In this document: in pieces, positions 24,901 to 32,700 of the stretch
Numbering within the stretch: the stretch's first letter is position 1
Layout: each line of letters starts with the position of its first letter
Assembly: GCA_002392645.1 (NCBI GenBank)
Contig: DGHL01000070.1
Coordinates: 147-41,190, forward strand
From: Prevotellaceae bacterium UBA3849
GTDB taxonomy: Bacteria > Bacteroidota > Bacteroidia > Bacteroidales > Bacteroidaceae
Direction of reading: 5' to 3'
Length of the DNA: 41,044 nucleotides
Made by a program: the position numbers and the translations under genes
Notes under the pieces: model-generated
Databases searched by the model: none
Seen by the model: the letters and a program-made list of their open reading frames with translations, nothing else
Told to the model about the DNA's origin: nothing

Positions 24901-27900
24901 CCATGTATTCCGTGGGTTCCTCAGATGCTATGCCAGGCAAGGTTCCACCCGTCACAACATGCATGGTATTAGGATCGGCATCCTGATTGAAATGCACGGC
25001 GTAGGTTGTCAGATAGGTATTATTGTTAATACCATTATATGCGGTGGTACTCTTGGAGCGTATGCTCACATGGTATGGATCCTTATTATCACTTACAAAA
25101 TACCACACCCAACGAGGACGGGTACTTGCACCACCGTTAAACTGCTCACTCTGCATGGCACTACCATAGACGTTCATGTTGCCATCACCGTTACAGTAAG
25201 GATAGACTGCCTGTATTTTATTCGCGGTCAGCTTATCATTACCGTCCTCCAGATGATAGCCGTCAGCAAACGGTTCGAGGAACTTCAGCATGTATTGACC
25301 CTTGTTGAAGTTCACAATGTCGTTCTCGTCATAGGTAACGTAGATGTCATAGTAGCAGGCTTTGGTTACATTGACAACATAATAGTGGTCACCTATCTTG
25401 TAATAGTGATTGCCTGTTACTGTCAGTTTCTTGGCTTTCTCGTTGATGTCATCAGTGGAAACCGCATCAGCATGCTTGTGATTAGCATCCGCAGCATCAT
25501 AGGCTCCTGCACTACTGGACGATGGTGCTGTGGCGGTGGCTAACAGAGCGGTAAGAGATGCCAATTCCGTAGCAGGAGTATTCACCGTGTATTCGCCATC
25601 ACTCTCTGTGATGTTGTCCTGGTCATAGAAATGATATGTTTCCACCAACGGACTCTGATACTCAGCAGGCAAGGCGAGTTCTGGGTTCTTACTGCTGGCT
25701 GTCAGCAGTTCATGCTTGGCTTTATCTATCAGATGGTAAACATAATCGATATTCTGGTTCAGCACGAACCTCAGTACATCATGGCCGTGAGCATACGTCG
25801 TATTGTTGTATATCTTCACCGTATTAACCTCCTCTGGGCTAACCTCAGGGCAGCCAATATTATAGTAGGTAGTGGAGGCATCCACGGTGCCGCCATCAGC
25901 CACCATCACCTCATAGACACCAGACTGAAGGCTGCTCTTTGCAACAAAACGCTGGGCATTGGACCTGTCAGTAGAGAAATCAAAACCAACGGCATCGCCC
26001 AAACCTGCAGCCAATACCATCCAAGCTCCTTGTTGTCTGCTCTGGGAAGTTCCTATACTGCTGTCATCATATACCGTGACAAGCTCCGACTGCCCGCTAA
26101 CATTAAGATCTTCCCTTGCTCCTATGTTGTCAATCAGCATGGCATAGGGATCTCTGTTTCGCAGTTTCCAGAGATATTCCGAAGAACTCAGTTCGGCCGA
26201 TGTGGGCCTTGCGTTTGTCTTGAGTGCATTTGCCGTCTTGTCGTAGTAAACATAATATCCGTTGAGCTTGACATTCAGTTCCTGGTCTTCGCTCAGATTG
26301 ACAGGTCTCGAATTAAGAGCCGTCGTAGTGTACTTGACATATACGTCAGTACTGGTAGCGGCATTGCCTGCCGTTAGTTCCGTGATGGCATTACTCAAGT
26401 GAGCACGACTCGTACCAGTGCCATCGCCTGAGCCGTTATCAAATGTACGATAGAACGTCACTGTCTCACCAGACAGGAATGGGCTGACGATAATGCTTGG
26501 GATGCTGGCCAAAGACAGCGACGAGAAAATAGTCTGGTTGACGCTGGCTTTCACTGCGATGCGTCCCGACTTGTCCACAATGTTATAGGTGAAGCTGCGT
26601 GTGGGCAGAGTCATCACCTTCACGCGAGTGGAACCTACAGTGCTGTATTTTACAGTATTGGCGGTGAAGGTTCCATTATTCTGATTGATGGTAATGACCG
26701 AAGCCGTTCCTTGGGCAACGTTATCCTTATTGTATTTCTGAACGGACAGTGTGAACGTCTTGTTGCTGTCTCCCCTGGCCTTGATGGCAGCAGTAAAGGA
26801 GGCTGTGCCATCCTTTTGCACATATATCTTTCCGCTGGTTACGGTCACCTGGTCTGCATTTGTTCCACCAGCTGTAACCAAGATGTAATCATCATCGGCA
26901 AATCCAAGATCGCTGACGTTGATGGTTACGGTCTGGGCATTGGCGGTAGCTACGTTATAGGTGTGTGCCTTTGTGCTGTAAGATATGGCAACGGGACTCG
27001 GATGTCCTGCATCCCAGTACCAATAACCATCGTCCTTATACTTTTTCAACAGGAAACTGCCTGCTGTGGTTTCGTATGGCAGTTCCCACTTGTAGCCTTC
27101 TGAGTCAGTTGTGCTGGCAGTCAGCAATGTGCCTGTGTCAGGAGACGTTCCTGCTGCACCGACATAGGATGGAGAAGCATCAGAGGTTGCGTTACGATAC
27201 ACCACGCGCAGTTCGTATGGGTCGCCAATGAAGGCAAACTCGGTAGTCTTGTCGTAAACGCCGTCGGCACCATTGTTCTTGAAGTTCGTGCCATCATATT
27301 TGAGTTTCAAACCATCAGTCTGCGTACTGCCCTCGTCGGTCAGTTCATACCATGTAGCATTAGCCCAAGTAGAGGCATTGTAGGTTGCTGCCGGCTTGAT
27401 ACCCTTGAAAGGAATGTCTGATGTCAGTACATATCCTATATATACTTGATAGCCCTCTGTCGGATCTTCTGTGGCTTGAGAGAACCTGGTAATCTCCTGA
27501 GTGCATGCTGCATCCTTATAAAACTTACCTGTGAATTGACAATACTTTCGCCTCAACGACTTGGGAAGGTATTTAATCACGATGTCGTCGTTATCTACTG
27601 TATATTGGCTGACCCAGTCGGTAACAGAGACAATATGATCATTTGTCTGCTCAGCGGCATAGAACGGCGTCGCAATCTTGAATGTCACCTTCTTGATGGG
27701 ATAGATACCATCTATAGTATTGTTTTTTGTAGCAACTTCCGACGTAATCTGGCTGTATTTCATGTCGTTGTAGCCGTCAAACGTCATATAATAGTATTTA
27801 GTGTTATTTTCCGCCGGTGCAGGAACACTACCATTTCCATCCACAGTTCTGGATCCCATAAGGACATAGCCGTTGTTAGAGGTATTGTTAAGCAACGCCA

Positions 27901-28891
27901 CAGTACTCCAAACACCGTTTTTACCATGACCATGATAGTAACCGGTTTGGGTAATATAACCTGTACCAACACCCTCCGTCAAGTTTGTGGGGTTCGTAGG
28001 ATAAGTATTGATATTATATGCTAGATTATATAACCTATGCTCGTCACTGGCTAAGTAAGCTTTGTCAGTTCCTTTAGCAAACAGACTGCTTTCCTTATAC
28101 CACTTATATACAAAATTATTTGTTCCTTCGTTCTTTTCTATGTAAGTAGTATCTTTGGCATAAGTAGTACGGATGATGATGTGGTAAGGGTCGTTTCCCT
28201 CAAACTTAAATCCGAAGAAGAACTTGGATTTCGTGTCTGATTCTTTATTCTTGTTATCACCACTAGACCAATAAGTGCCAATATTATTAGCGGGATTGTC
28301 CACATAAGAGAAGTCTTCACTTGCCAGCATCTCAGGGTCAACCTTGGCTGTAGGTATAATGGCAGGACGGTTGTTACGACCTCTGTTCAGCGAGAGGAAA
28401 CCCTTGCCCTTAACTCCGATGTTGTAGTTCACCGAACCGTCAAGTTTGGCAATAGTATTGGAGGCATTGTAGGTATAGACAACGTAGTACTCTGCAGTGT
28501 TTGTAGTAATTGCCGTACCTTCAGCAACCGGTGTGGCATCGTTCTTGACGTCATAGAGAATGCCCTTGGTTTTATCAACGTCGTCGTAGAGGCTGATAGC
28601 AGAACCGCCACTGGTGATACCATCTGGCTTGTAATAGGTAAAGCCAGTAGCCAGCGGACTCTTATAATGCGTAGGAAGTTCGACAGTAGTCTGGTTATTC
28701 ACAATGACCTTGAAGGCCTCCAGACGATGTCCGGTGACCTCAGCCTTCATTTTGTAATCATAACTTGACGGGTCTATCGGGAGCGTCAGTATATGATATG
28801 TTACCGTGGCAGCCCACGACTTGTTGGCTGTACCGCCTGCCATCAGCAGGAGCATTGTCAGTATTGCGAATATCCGTAGATGTATCTTCAT
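18998..28891 (-). CDS. Giant secreted repeat protein (3297 residues), putative fimbria-associated adhesin
   Basis: I do not recognise the family. The start gives a signal peptide of about 27 residues (MKIHLRIFAILTMLLLMAGG...SWA). The mature chain is beta-rich, full of Thr, Asn, Tyr, Asp, and contains divergent repeats of about 280-455 residues. Each has a DPY motif in hydrophobic context at Asp234, 557, 914, 1271, 1726, 2092, 2370 and 2677. Most also have a YxYxIxDxxG strand such as HYHIIDNNGREALS or FTYNIVDKSGRIAV, then a SPL...YY segment, a DVYVRY-like segment, and a WxW/WYF stretch just before DPY. Near the C-terminus is a domain seen in other Bacteroidales secreted proteins (YYYSTFYAPFDVLLPAD, VPAGTPVIIRTS). 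The end, VYDMMGRKV...LSPGLYIVNGRKM, resembles a type IX secretion sorting tail. It is the last gene of a fimbrillin cluster; adhesin or very long stalk is inference. Confidence 0.8.
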   Translation of the reverse strand: MKIHLRIFAILTMLLLMAGGTANKSWAATVTYHILTLPIDPSSYDYKMKAEVTGHRLEAFKVIVNNQTTVELPTHYKSPLATGFTYYKPDGITSGGSAISLYDDVDKTKGILYDVKNDATPVAEGTAITTNTAEYYVVYTYNASNTIAKLDGSVNYNIGVKGKGFLSLNRGRNNRPAIIPTAKVDPEMLASEDFSYVDNPANNIGTYWSSGDNKNKESDTKSKFFFGFKFEGNDPYHIIIRTTYAKDTTYIEKNEGTNNFVYKWYKESSLFAKGTDKAYLASDEHRLYNLAYNINTYPTNPTNLTEGVGTGYITQTGYYHGHGKNGVWSTVALLNNTSNNGYVLMGSRTVDGNGSVPAPAENNTKYYYMTFDGYNDMKYSQITSEVATKNNTIDGIYPIKKVTFKIATPFYAAEQTNDHIVSVTDWVSQYTVDNDDIVIKYLPKSLRRKYCQFTGKFYKDAACTQEITRFSQATEDPTEGYQVYIGYVLTSDIPFKGIKPAATYNASTWANATWYELTDEGSTQTDGLKLKYDGTNFKNNGADGVYDKTTEFAFIGDPYELRVVYRNATSDASPSYVGAAGTSPDTGTLLTASTTDSEGYKWELPYETTAGSFLLKKYKDDGYWYWDAGHPSPVAISYSTKAHTYNVATANAQTVTINVSDLGFADDDYILVTAGGTNADQVTVTSGKIYVQKDGTASFTAAIKARGDSNKTFTLSVQKYNKDNVAQGTASVITINQNNGTFTANTVKYSTVGSTRVKVMTLPTRSFTYNIVDKSGRIAVKASVNQTIFSSLSLASIPSIIVSPFLSGETVTFYRTFDNGSGDGTGTSRAHLSNAITELTAGNAATSTDVYVKYTTTALNSRPVNLSEDQELNVKLNGYYVYYDKTANALKTNARPTSAELSSSEYLWKLRNRDPYAMLIDNIGAREDLNVSGQSELVTVYDDSSIGTSQSRQQGAWMVLAAGLGDAVGFDFSTDRSNAQRFVAKSSLQSGVYEVMVADGGTVDASTTYYNIGCPEVSPEEVNTVKIYNNTTYAHGHDVLRFVLNQNIDYVYHLIDKAKHELLTASSKNPELALPAEYQSPLVETYHFYDQDNITESDGEYTVNTPATELASLTALLATATAPSSSSAGAYDAADANHKHADAVSTDDINEKAKKLTVTGNHYYKIGDHYYVVNVTKACYYDIYVTYDENDIVNFNKGQYMLKFLEPFADGYHLEDGNDKLTANKIQAVYPYCNGDGNMNVYGSAMQSEQFNGGASTRPRWVWYFVSDNKDPYHVSIRSKSTTAYNGINNNTYLTTYAVHFNQDADPNTMHVVTGGTLPGIASEEPTEYMVLGTKSNYKLLTTNEINDGTTTERRMVTSLEQYWKTYNMLKLAVLGINKNTDAYSEDATTWVVPDSLRTELETKLDNRGVGTGKWHSYRAYANATRWNGYNNKSDGSGKKVVENIEHWFQTFDMGHGTFDIESADIPPVLVLLDRHGWEIMRRPLPNTTTYPEGEELKGLREFDSPLVDKYYFYSNASKASGCHKYLMRLKDGAERDQIKVNGVRYSSSSLADLPPITATGVLSDGAIQDFYVIYTVKEEYEKNYDYTLDYTEVKDANDKVTGYNINSETGISQPYLILQNGRFYKTKNAASDNTSYISKPIGEHTNPEGGNVYDLIVSPKNHGGTNDNIIDGSGNFIGNNFWYVKPNIDIDEEMGIVWGTALSGTGEPLSKEGTKVAYKDKSGFDPYNIQLQLVNKNDGTADGRYLTTHMTSARLEEGILKGDYDEEKGGTKMITLEDKFTAYNPDVYKGSEGYDHTNLQMSNQTFMAVSDANGNMQLMPRFDHTQRVDLERVTPWETKLKDPVDHAVASLDNNASQGSQTTFFVRPQRFHYHIIDNNGREALSYKRPADAYPAITEHFKSPLAKDFTYYTGSAEYNSPEGSSVQEWGPAAADFKKTLTSESLLADAIKLLPNSGTYYYRIGTRGVFTYKKVVVTKGLSEKQITGSFAAANLDDVDNDVYVRYAYDKESDLDGDEILYGKWFTVKLAGKDLQADGTLVVTEGATQGTGVNLYADSDTPTRPATIDANAKKWQWKFLRAPTDPSSDYYVEPDPYAIQIFNREANYTTNPSEEPSPMGVPIKIPNANDGADRYALLNHSSGGYALAVAKEYDRNYNYIFLNGAGMTAPDAGTPQAATTAVETDFNYKAGTLTTGAQVLVESDVVHNFTYNVITNANKLAITANQNNEEAGSHNYDPYLPESVQTPLLNTDDYLYYGFATNPEGDIYSVNPQTILYTLYGLYDDVVYVRYNAYNMDNTSFKVPNKKTIDGGHVARDPNSVDVSMNIDGGLPYNIVWYNDSMMQSTDNLAVSYAGSHALSGSSAHVWYFTGNDPYALKIKHKGGKYLNGTSTLADEADAPTFMLLQKAGYDYGVLQLTGTTGANAGKKLTGYGGALTADANTDPTKFVIFGLSIHHLIYHLVIAKTCPDKTDPQAGEYVDIPYRETISGDLGKKRIFGTTQRDLTAVNDGEGPHYPGEKYQLGSTLEWNGAQHTYSYDAGTVSIGDDLILPNIFYRPNCLFDFYVEGIYQHFTEKNDDEGQPYAGMESKYKGLKLTKLMSDEELIDQTVVINVVYKFDTGLSTNSGMDFVTSVDQNLWYTFETTDATPQLAHYTFVRGMRAERGRELHYTNDYLWTPVGDPYGFRTYNRYIYKNDGETTSVLTTDDIADGEEVKMGVIASNDNRGIYELLPGATPGSGTFRVHPLLNTDNTIFLSIVESGNPADIGKMILSDDTPIKEWTYGLGLDLLTPYYQGAGNVGGLTPAGKTAYETAQTTYADDPLGLILELQNICYDDANIVQYSPGYYRLRSQTGASSLSPVRYASGYLHDIEKTAGTGDTPIPMHFYSRAGTSTTFGEGGLGSGFTETNATRGEIPVPATESDASAIFLFTGTKDAATMQTQGLYVKGEQTNHDGGYAVMTENAASATSFKVADIGGAVVLIYNDADDRRHYINYNQGDANHKYDLQYYENVPVDGSKWCMEPAKSMSIATNNGGDGYYYSTFYAPFDVLLPADKGNKTYNAYVCKTWDDAGLNPSLVPAVTAVDTTYAEGKFVPAGTPVIIRTSDETNSVTLSLPSTSPTASSITTDLTGSYLEKLLPLDTSHDAYTLGLYFVSNATIDRSTGVVTAPLVESATTGVGFYINATPNKEYNSLQSMWQRNNRYVLHNKIYYRGTGGGGAEAKAAQFVPVNFDFEDEPIVEIDPEEGAMTSTGSTVKTELQGVYDMMGRKVIAAEEMSDNQWRQRLSPGLYIVNGRKMHINGK

Positions 28892-28927
28892 ATCTTAAAG
28901 TAACTTATTCAAATACTAATTTATCTC

Positions 28928-28993
28928 AAAACAACGAATTTTACAAATTATACGAATATTTTAATTCGCGAAATTCGCATAATTCGTTGTTTT
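28928..28993 (-). terminator. Hairpin (attenuator-like) between fimbrillin 2 and the giant gene
   Basis: A perfect 13-bp inverted repeat AAAACAACGAATT / AATTCGTTGTTTT (28928-28940 and 28981-28993) encloses 40 A/T-rich bases with further partial copies of AATTCG. On the minus strand it ends in TTTT only, so partial termination or mRNA protection is likelier than full termination. It fills the 117-base gap between the two genes. Confidence 0.55.
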
Positions 28994-29008
28994 ATATAAT
29001 AAAAGCCA

Positions 29009-30010
29009 TCACCACTGTTCGGTGAACTTCTCTGCGTCAACCGTCAGGGCAAACTTGTCGAGTGTCAGTGTATAGGTGTAACTGTAGCCTGCCACCCATG
29101 AGCCTACGTTGACAGTGGCGCTTACGTCTTTCGTTACATTGCTCCAGTCAGTCCATGTGGCATTGACGGTGAATGTGATGTTTGAAGCAAACGTCTGCGG
29201 CACCACAAGGTAGAAGTCGTTGCCTGTTGCCGGTGTGTTGGTTGCCGGTATGCCCGATACCGTGAGTGCCGTGGCATCACCTGACGGTGTCCATACGATG
29301 GTGGAGCCGTCGAAGGTGCATGTACCATTGTTCTTTATGCCCGATACCGTCACGCTGTTTATCTTTACATTGCTACTGTTTGCCTCTGACTGTTTGAAGC
29401 ATACACGAGCAAAGGGGTGTTTGAATGTCAGACCCACATATCCCGGCGTAGGCTGGAGTGTGGAGTTCGTGCCGAATTTGTCTTGGTCGGCAGTGTAAGC
29501 GAAAATCAGTTCCTGAGTATTATCGCTTCCTACCGTGAAACTGACAGGCAGGTCAGTACATACTATGCGCGGAGAGTCATCAGAATATCCGTCAGCATTG
29601 GCGCTGGCATCGTATGCCGTTGGGTCGAATGTGTAGTGTGTGCCGCTGAGGTTTGCCGGCATATATGCAAAGAAATTGAGAGCCCCCGATGCCGGCCAAT
29701 AGTGCTTGCCGTCGTCGAAGGTCCATTGGCTGTCGCTGTAGCTTACCGTAGAACCGCTGATATACTGTGTAGTGGTGCCATCCTCGTAGGCATAACAAGC
29801 AAAGCTACTTGCCTGCAGCTGTGCATCGCTGTCGTATGTTACGGCGGCGCGTGTAGCCTCCATCACCCTCCAGCAGTCGGCGTTAAGGCGTATCTCCGTT
29901 GCGCCGCCACCATTGTCGATGCCGTCGTCATCAGTAGAACAAGCCGCCAACAGTCCGGCTGTCAGCAGCATGACTGTCGCGCACCCTATTATGTTTTGTT
30001 TATTCAACAT
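29009..30010 (-). CDS. Fimbrillin family lipoprotein (second copy)
   Basis: A 333-residue predicted lipoprotein with lipobox LLAACS (Cys24). Fimbrillin-like (Mfa/FimA-type) features are the early ATRAAVTYDSD segment, a HYWPASGALNFFAYMP motif shared by the family, QELIFAYTADQ, and the late GLTFKHPFARVCFK and VAGYSYTYTLTL strands. Such proteins are exported as lipoproteins, trimmed after an Arg by a surface protease, and assembled into type V fimbriae by strand exchange. ATRAAV or a later Arg could be the trim site. It lies between the first fimbrillin and the giant protein. Whether it is a shaft, anchor or tip subunit cannot be told from sequence. Confidence 0.85.
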   Translation of the reverse strand: MLNKQNIIGCATVMLLTAGLLAACSTDDDGIDNGGGATEIRLNADCWRVMEATRAAVTYDSDAQLQASSFACYAYEDGTTTQYISGSTVSYSDSQWTFDDGKHYWPASGALNFFAYMPANLSGTHYTFDPTAYDASANADGYSDDSPRIVCTDLPVSFTVGSDNTQELIFAYTADQDKFGTNSTLQPTPGYVGLTFKHPFARVCFKQSEANSSNVKINSVTVSGIKNNGTCTFDGSTIVWTPSGDATALTVSGIPATNTPATGNDFYLVVPQTFASNITFTVNATWTDWSNVTKDVSATVNVGSWVAGYSYTYTLTLDKFALTVDAEKFTEQW

Positions 30011-30184
30011 TTAGTTATTTCAATATTTCGAGGCTTCGCCTTTTTCTGTCTTCTCCTTATTTTCTTTCTTTGACTTGGTCAATCTTAATTATGCATTATG
30101 ACTGCTTTAGCTTGATGAGCTTCTGCAAATAATTGTGCATTATGCATTGTTTCGGCCCCGGGCCTTTACTTGTTTTTCCTTAGC

Positions 30185-30215
30185 AGCCAGGTGGGGAGTC
30201 GAACCCCACCTGGCT
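30185..30215 (-). promoter_or_regulatory. 12-bp hairpin with tRNA T-loop, minihelix-like, between the fimbrillin genes
   Basis: On the minus strand AGCCAGGTGGGG and CCCCACCTGGCT form a perfect 12-bp stem around the heptaloop TTCGACT. This is the exact size of a tRNA acceptor stem (7 bp) stacked on a T stem (5 bp) with a consensus T-loop. No D arm or anticodon arm is present and no T-run follows. It lies 66 bases after the fimbrillin 1 stop. Repeated TTATGCATTATG-like sequence and a GGCCCCGGGCC palindrome occur in the same 271-base gap. RNA processing or stability is a possible role. Confidence 0.6.
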
Positions 30216-30281
30216 TAATTACTTTAGTCAAGTACAATTCTTATAATCCTCTTAATAAGGAAATAAGATATTTGTAGTTGG

Positions 30282-31466
30282 TTATGGGTTAGGAGTGTTT
30301 GTGATGTCAGTTTGAACACTGTTTTCCCATTCGTCAACGGTTACATCAACGAACTTGATCTCTGCACCAGCGAGAATTGGATCAAGTTGGTCATCGCCGG
30401 TATTATTCTTTGGATAATAGCCACCACCAGCAAGGTCAACAGTATATATATATTTATATCCCGCAGCCCATGTAAGCTCTGGCAGAGGCCACATGGCGGT
30501 TATGTATTCGTTATTTCCAGATGCTGCACCAACAATATAAGCACCAGCTTCACCTTCTTTATTATTCTGAATCTTCAGGTCAACAAGGATGTAAGGCTTT
30601 GTGTACTCCTTTGGTGTACCAGTTCCCTCATATGTGGTTGCAGGTGTTGCGAGGGCTTGTGGAATGAGAATAAGTGACTTGCCAGCTTGTACTGCAGACG
30701 ATGTAGCAACTGTAGCTGCGGTTGCTTCAACATCATATGTAGCAACAGTAGCGCCTGTAATGTTGGTGTCCCAAGCTGCAGAAGAGAGGACGTACGAAGT
30801 TGTGTTGTCATTATTTCCATCAGTATCTCCATCACTTATCGTAACCTGACCTCTATCTACCAAATTACCAACACGAACCCCATTTACGGTTACTTTCAGA
30901 TTAGAATTTGAGTTCTTTAATTGGACTATAATCTGAGACTGAGCGTGTCGGAAGTTGAGAACGGCACCTGCATTATCTCCAGGAATTGCGTGTCCTGAAG
31001 CCGCACCTGTTGCTTTACCCCAGTTTTCTGTTCTTGCATAGACCAAATCAACTTGGTCGTCAGCATCAGAATTGGTTATGACGGTAAATTGGTTAGAGGC
31101 ATCCTTCGTAATACCTGTGTTAATTTCATTAGCATAACCATATGCGAAGAAATCCAAATTATAATCGCTTGGCCAATAATATTTCGATGTTGAAGTGTAG
31201 GTTTGGCTAGTATTGACCTTAGAGAATTCAACATCTGCGAAATAGTTGACAGGAGTATTTCCGAAGGTTCCTGTCTTGTAGGCATCAACAGTAAATGATG
31301 CAAGTGTAGAACTGGTTGCATCAGTGGCACGTGTTACACTTCCAACAAACGGTTGGATATTAATCGCATTAGACTCACTGAAAGCAGCGTTTTCTATGGT
31401 GTCATCGTTGCTGCAAGCTGCGAGCGCTACGGCTGCTGCTGCAAAAATCCAATAATTCTTTTTCAT
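30282..31466 (-). CDS. Fimbrillin family lipoprotein (first copy)
   Basis: A 394-residue predicted lipoprotein (MKKNYWIFAAAAVALAACS, Cys18) of the fimbrillin (Mfa-like) group. Typical elements are SVTRATDATSS after the lipid anchor, with Arg a candidate cleavage site for fimbrial maturation. Others are KYYWPSDYNLDFFAYGYA, QVDLVYARTENWG, VLNFRHAQSQIIVQLKN and the closing WAAGYKYIYTVDL. It is longer than the second copy and only distantly similar to it. Being the first fimbrillin after the DUF3575-DUF5119 pair, it may be the main shaft subunit; this is inference. The 256-base gap before it is CT-rich, with no -7 match. Confidence 0.88.
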   Translation of the reverse strand: MKKNYWIFAAAAVALAACSNDDTIENAAFSESNAINIQPFVGSVTRATDATSSTLASFTVDAYKTGTFGNTPVNYFADVEFSKVNTSQTYTSTSKYYWPSDYNLDFFAYGYANEINTGITKDASNQFTVITNSDADDQVDLVYARTENWGKATGAASGHAIPGDNAGAVLNFRHAQSQIIVQLKNSNSNLKVTVNGVRVGNLVDRGQVTISDGDTDGNNDNTTSYVLSSAAWDTNITGATVATYDVEATAATVATSSAVQAGKSLILIPQALATPATTYEGTGTPKEYTKPYILVDLKIQNNKEGEAGAYIVGAASGNNEYITAMWPLPELTWAAGYKYIYTVDLAGGGYYPKNNTGDDQLDPILAGAEIKFVDVTVDEWENSVQTDITNTPNP

Positions 31467-31722
31467 AATCTTTAAGTTTTAGAAAGTTAATAATTTTTTG
31501 TTTTGTTTGTGTCCCTCTCTGTTTTTCATGGAGGGTTTCTTTCTCTCTCATCAGAGTTCAATCATCATCTCGCTTCGTAACTTCTTTGGGAAACGAATTC
31601 ATCTTAATGTTTTTTTCTTAGTCTCTGTTTTATGCCATAGTCATCAAGTTTTTTAAATTTATAATTTATAGTTAATTCTTTCTACTTTATTCTTTAATCC
31701 CTTCACCCTTATTCCTTCCGCT
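31467..31722. other. CT-rich intergenic gap without recognised signal
   Basis: The 256 bases between the DUF5119 gene and fimbrillin 1 are CT-rich on the plus strand, with a short CCCTC...GAGGG stem (around 31512-31534). No TAnnTTTG box was seen on the minus strand. The stretch CCTCTCTGTTTTT is echoed in the leader of the first gene of the cluster (near 33475). This hints at a shared leader feature or a duplication, but the match is short. Confidence 0.35.
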
Positions 31723-32700
31723 CTACATTCCTACCTCTATCTCTACTCCCTGCCATGTATCTATGGTCGGGTGGAAGCCAGAGCCGTTTACGATAGGCTT
31801 AGGGATAGGCAACCCACTGACCTCTATTTCCATTGTACCGTCATCCTGCTCTACGGCTTGGTGAATCTTGTCGGTCACGTCGATGGTGTAGTACCATTTC
31901 GAGCCGTCAGCCAATATGGCATAGATGGTAAGCAAATGAGTATTCCATGGTGACTCAGGACAATGTCCGAAGATGTTGACGCTCATCTCAAGAGTCTCTT
32001 CGTCGGTCTTTCTTACAGGGAACGCCTCGGTTACTGTCTGCTGTCCCATCTCTCCCGTGGATATGAAGCGCGATGCCGCGACGCCTGATATAGAGCCTCC
32101 CACACCGTTGGTGTATTTCAGGTTCGGAACGTCGGTTATCTTCACCTTCAGCGTGGTGTAGCGATACTCTGGATAAAACACCAAGTTGTAGCCATCACCA
32201 TCAGCAACAAGGGTAAACTCTTCACTTACGCATCCCCATATAGGGTCGGGTTCAAGAATCACCTGTTCCTGCTCGGCACCGGTGGCCTGTGGCATTGCTC
32301 CACGTGTAAGCTGCGAGCCTTCCTCTATGGAAGACTGTCGAGTATAAGCCTCTGGCGTTGTCCACCACTGCTGTCCGCGGTGTCGGATAGCCTCCGTATT
32401 ATTGTTGTATGTCACGGCGCGCCATCTTCCTGGTTGCAGTGTTGCTGTGCCACCACTGAGAGGGTAGTCATAGCGTATAGGTTGCTGTGAGGGGTTGTCA
32501 ATATTGTAAAAGAGCACTGTCATACTTGTCGCTGTATGGTGCGGAGCCTTCCTCCAGTCGAAGGTGACATAGACCTTGTCAGAGTGGTTATGATCATAAC
32601 AGAGGTCCTTATATTCGCATCCCGTAAGGAGCGTCATGGTCAGGAGCATCAACGTGGCCCTTGCCAACAACTGCCGCAGGGATTGCGATGAGTGTTTCAT
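31723..32700 (-). CDS. DUF5119 family fimbrial-locus lipoprotein
   Basis: A 325-residue predicted lipoprotein (lipobox LLTGCEYKDLC, Cys28) of the DUF5119 type found in Bacteroidales fimbrial gene clusters. The mature protein opens with YDHNHSDKVYVTFDWRKAP, followed by PGRWRAVTYNNNTE and FYPEYRYTTLKVKI, giving an FnIII-like or fimbrillin-like beta-sandwich. Its ATG overlaps the stop of the DUF3575 gene (ATGA), so the two are translationally coupled. In comparable loci the protein is thought to be an accessory or anchor subunit; its exact task is unknown. Confidence 0.85.
   Translation of the reverse strand: MKHSSQSLRQLLARATLMLLTMTLLTGCEYKDLCYDHNHSDKVYVTFDWRKAPHHTATSMTVLFYNIDNPSQQPIRYDYPLSGGTATLQPGRWRAVTYNNNTEAIRHRGQQWWTTPEAYTRQSSIEEGSQLTRGAMPQATGAEQEQVILEPDPIWGCVSEEFTLVADGDGYNLVFYPEYRYTTLKVKITDVPNLKYTNGVGGSISGVAASRFISTGEMGQQTVTEAFPVRKTDEETLEMSVNIFGHCPESPWNTHLLTIYAILADGSKWYYTIDVTDKIHQAVEQDDGTMEIEVSGLPIPKPIVNGSGFHPTIDTWQGVEIEVGM

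Noticed and set aside
24644..25543. A 299-codon plus-strand open frame (and several others) inside the giant gene
   Set aside because: The long minus-strand frame is uninterrupted, repeat-structured and has a signal peptide; the antisense frames are hydrophobic by composition only and lack promoters or recognisable domains.
30180..30260. A complete tRNA gene
   Set aside because: Only an acceptor-like stem and T-arm can be formed; there is no anticodon or D arm on either side.
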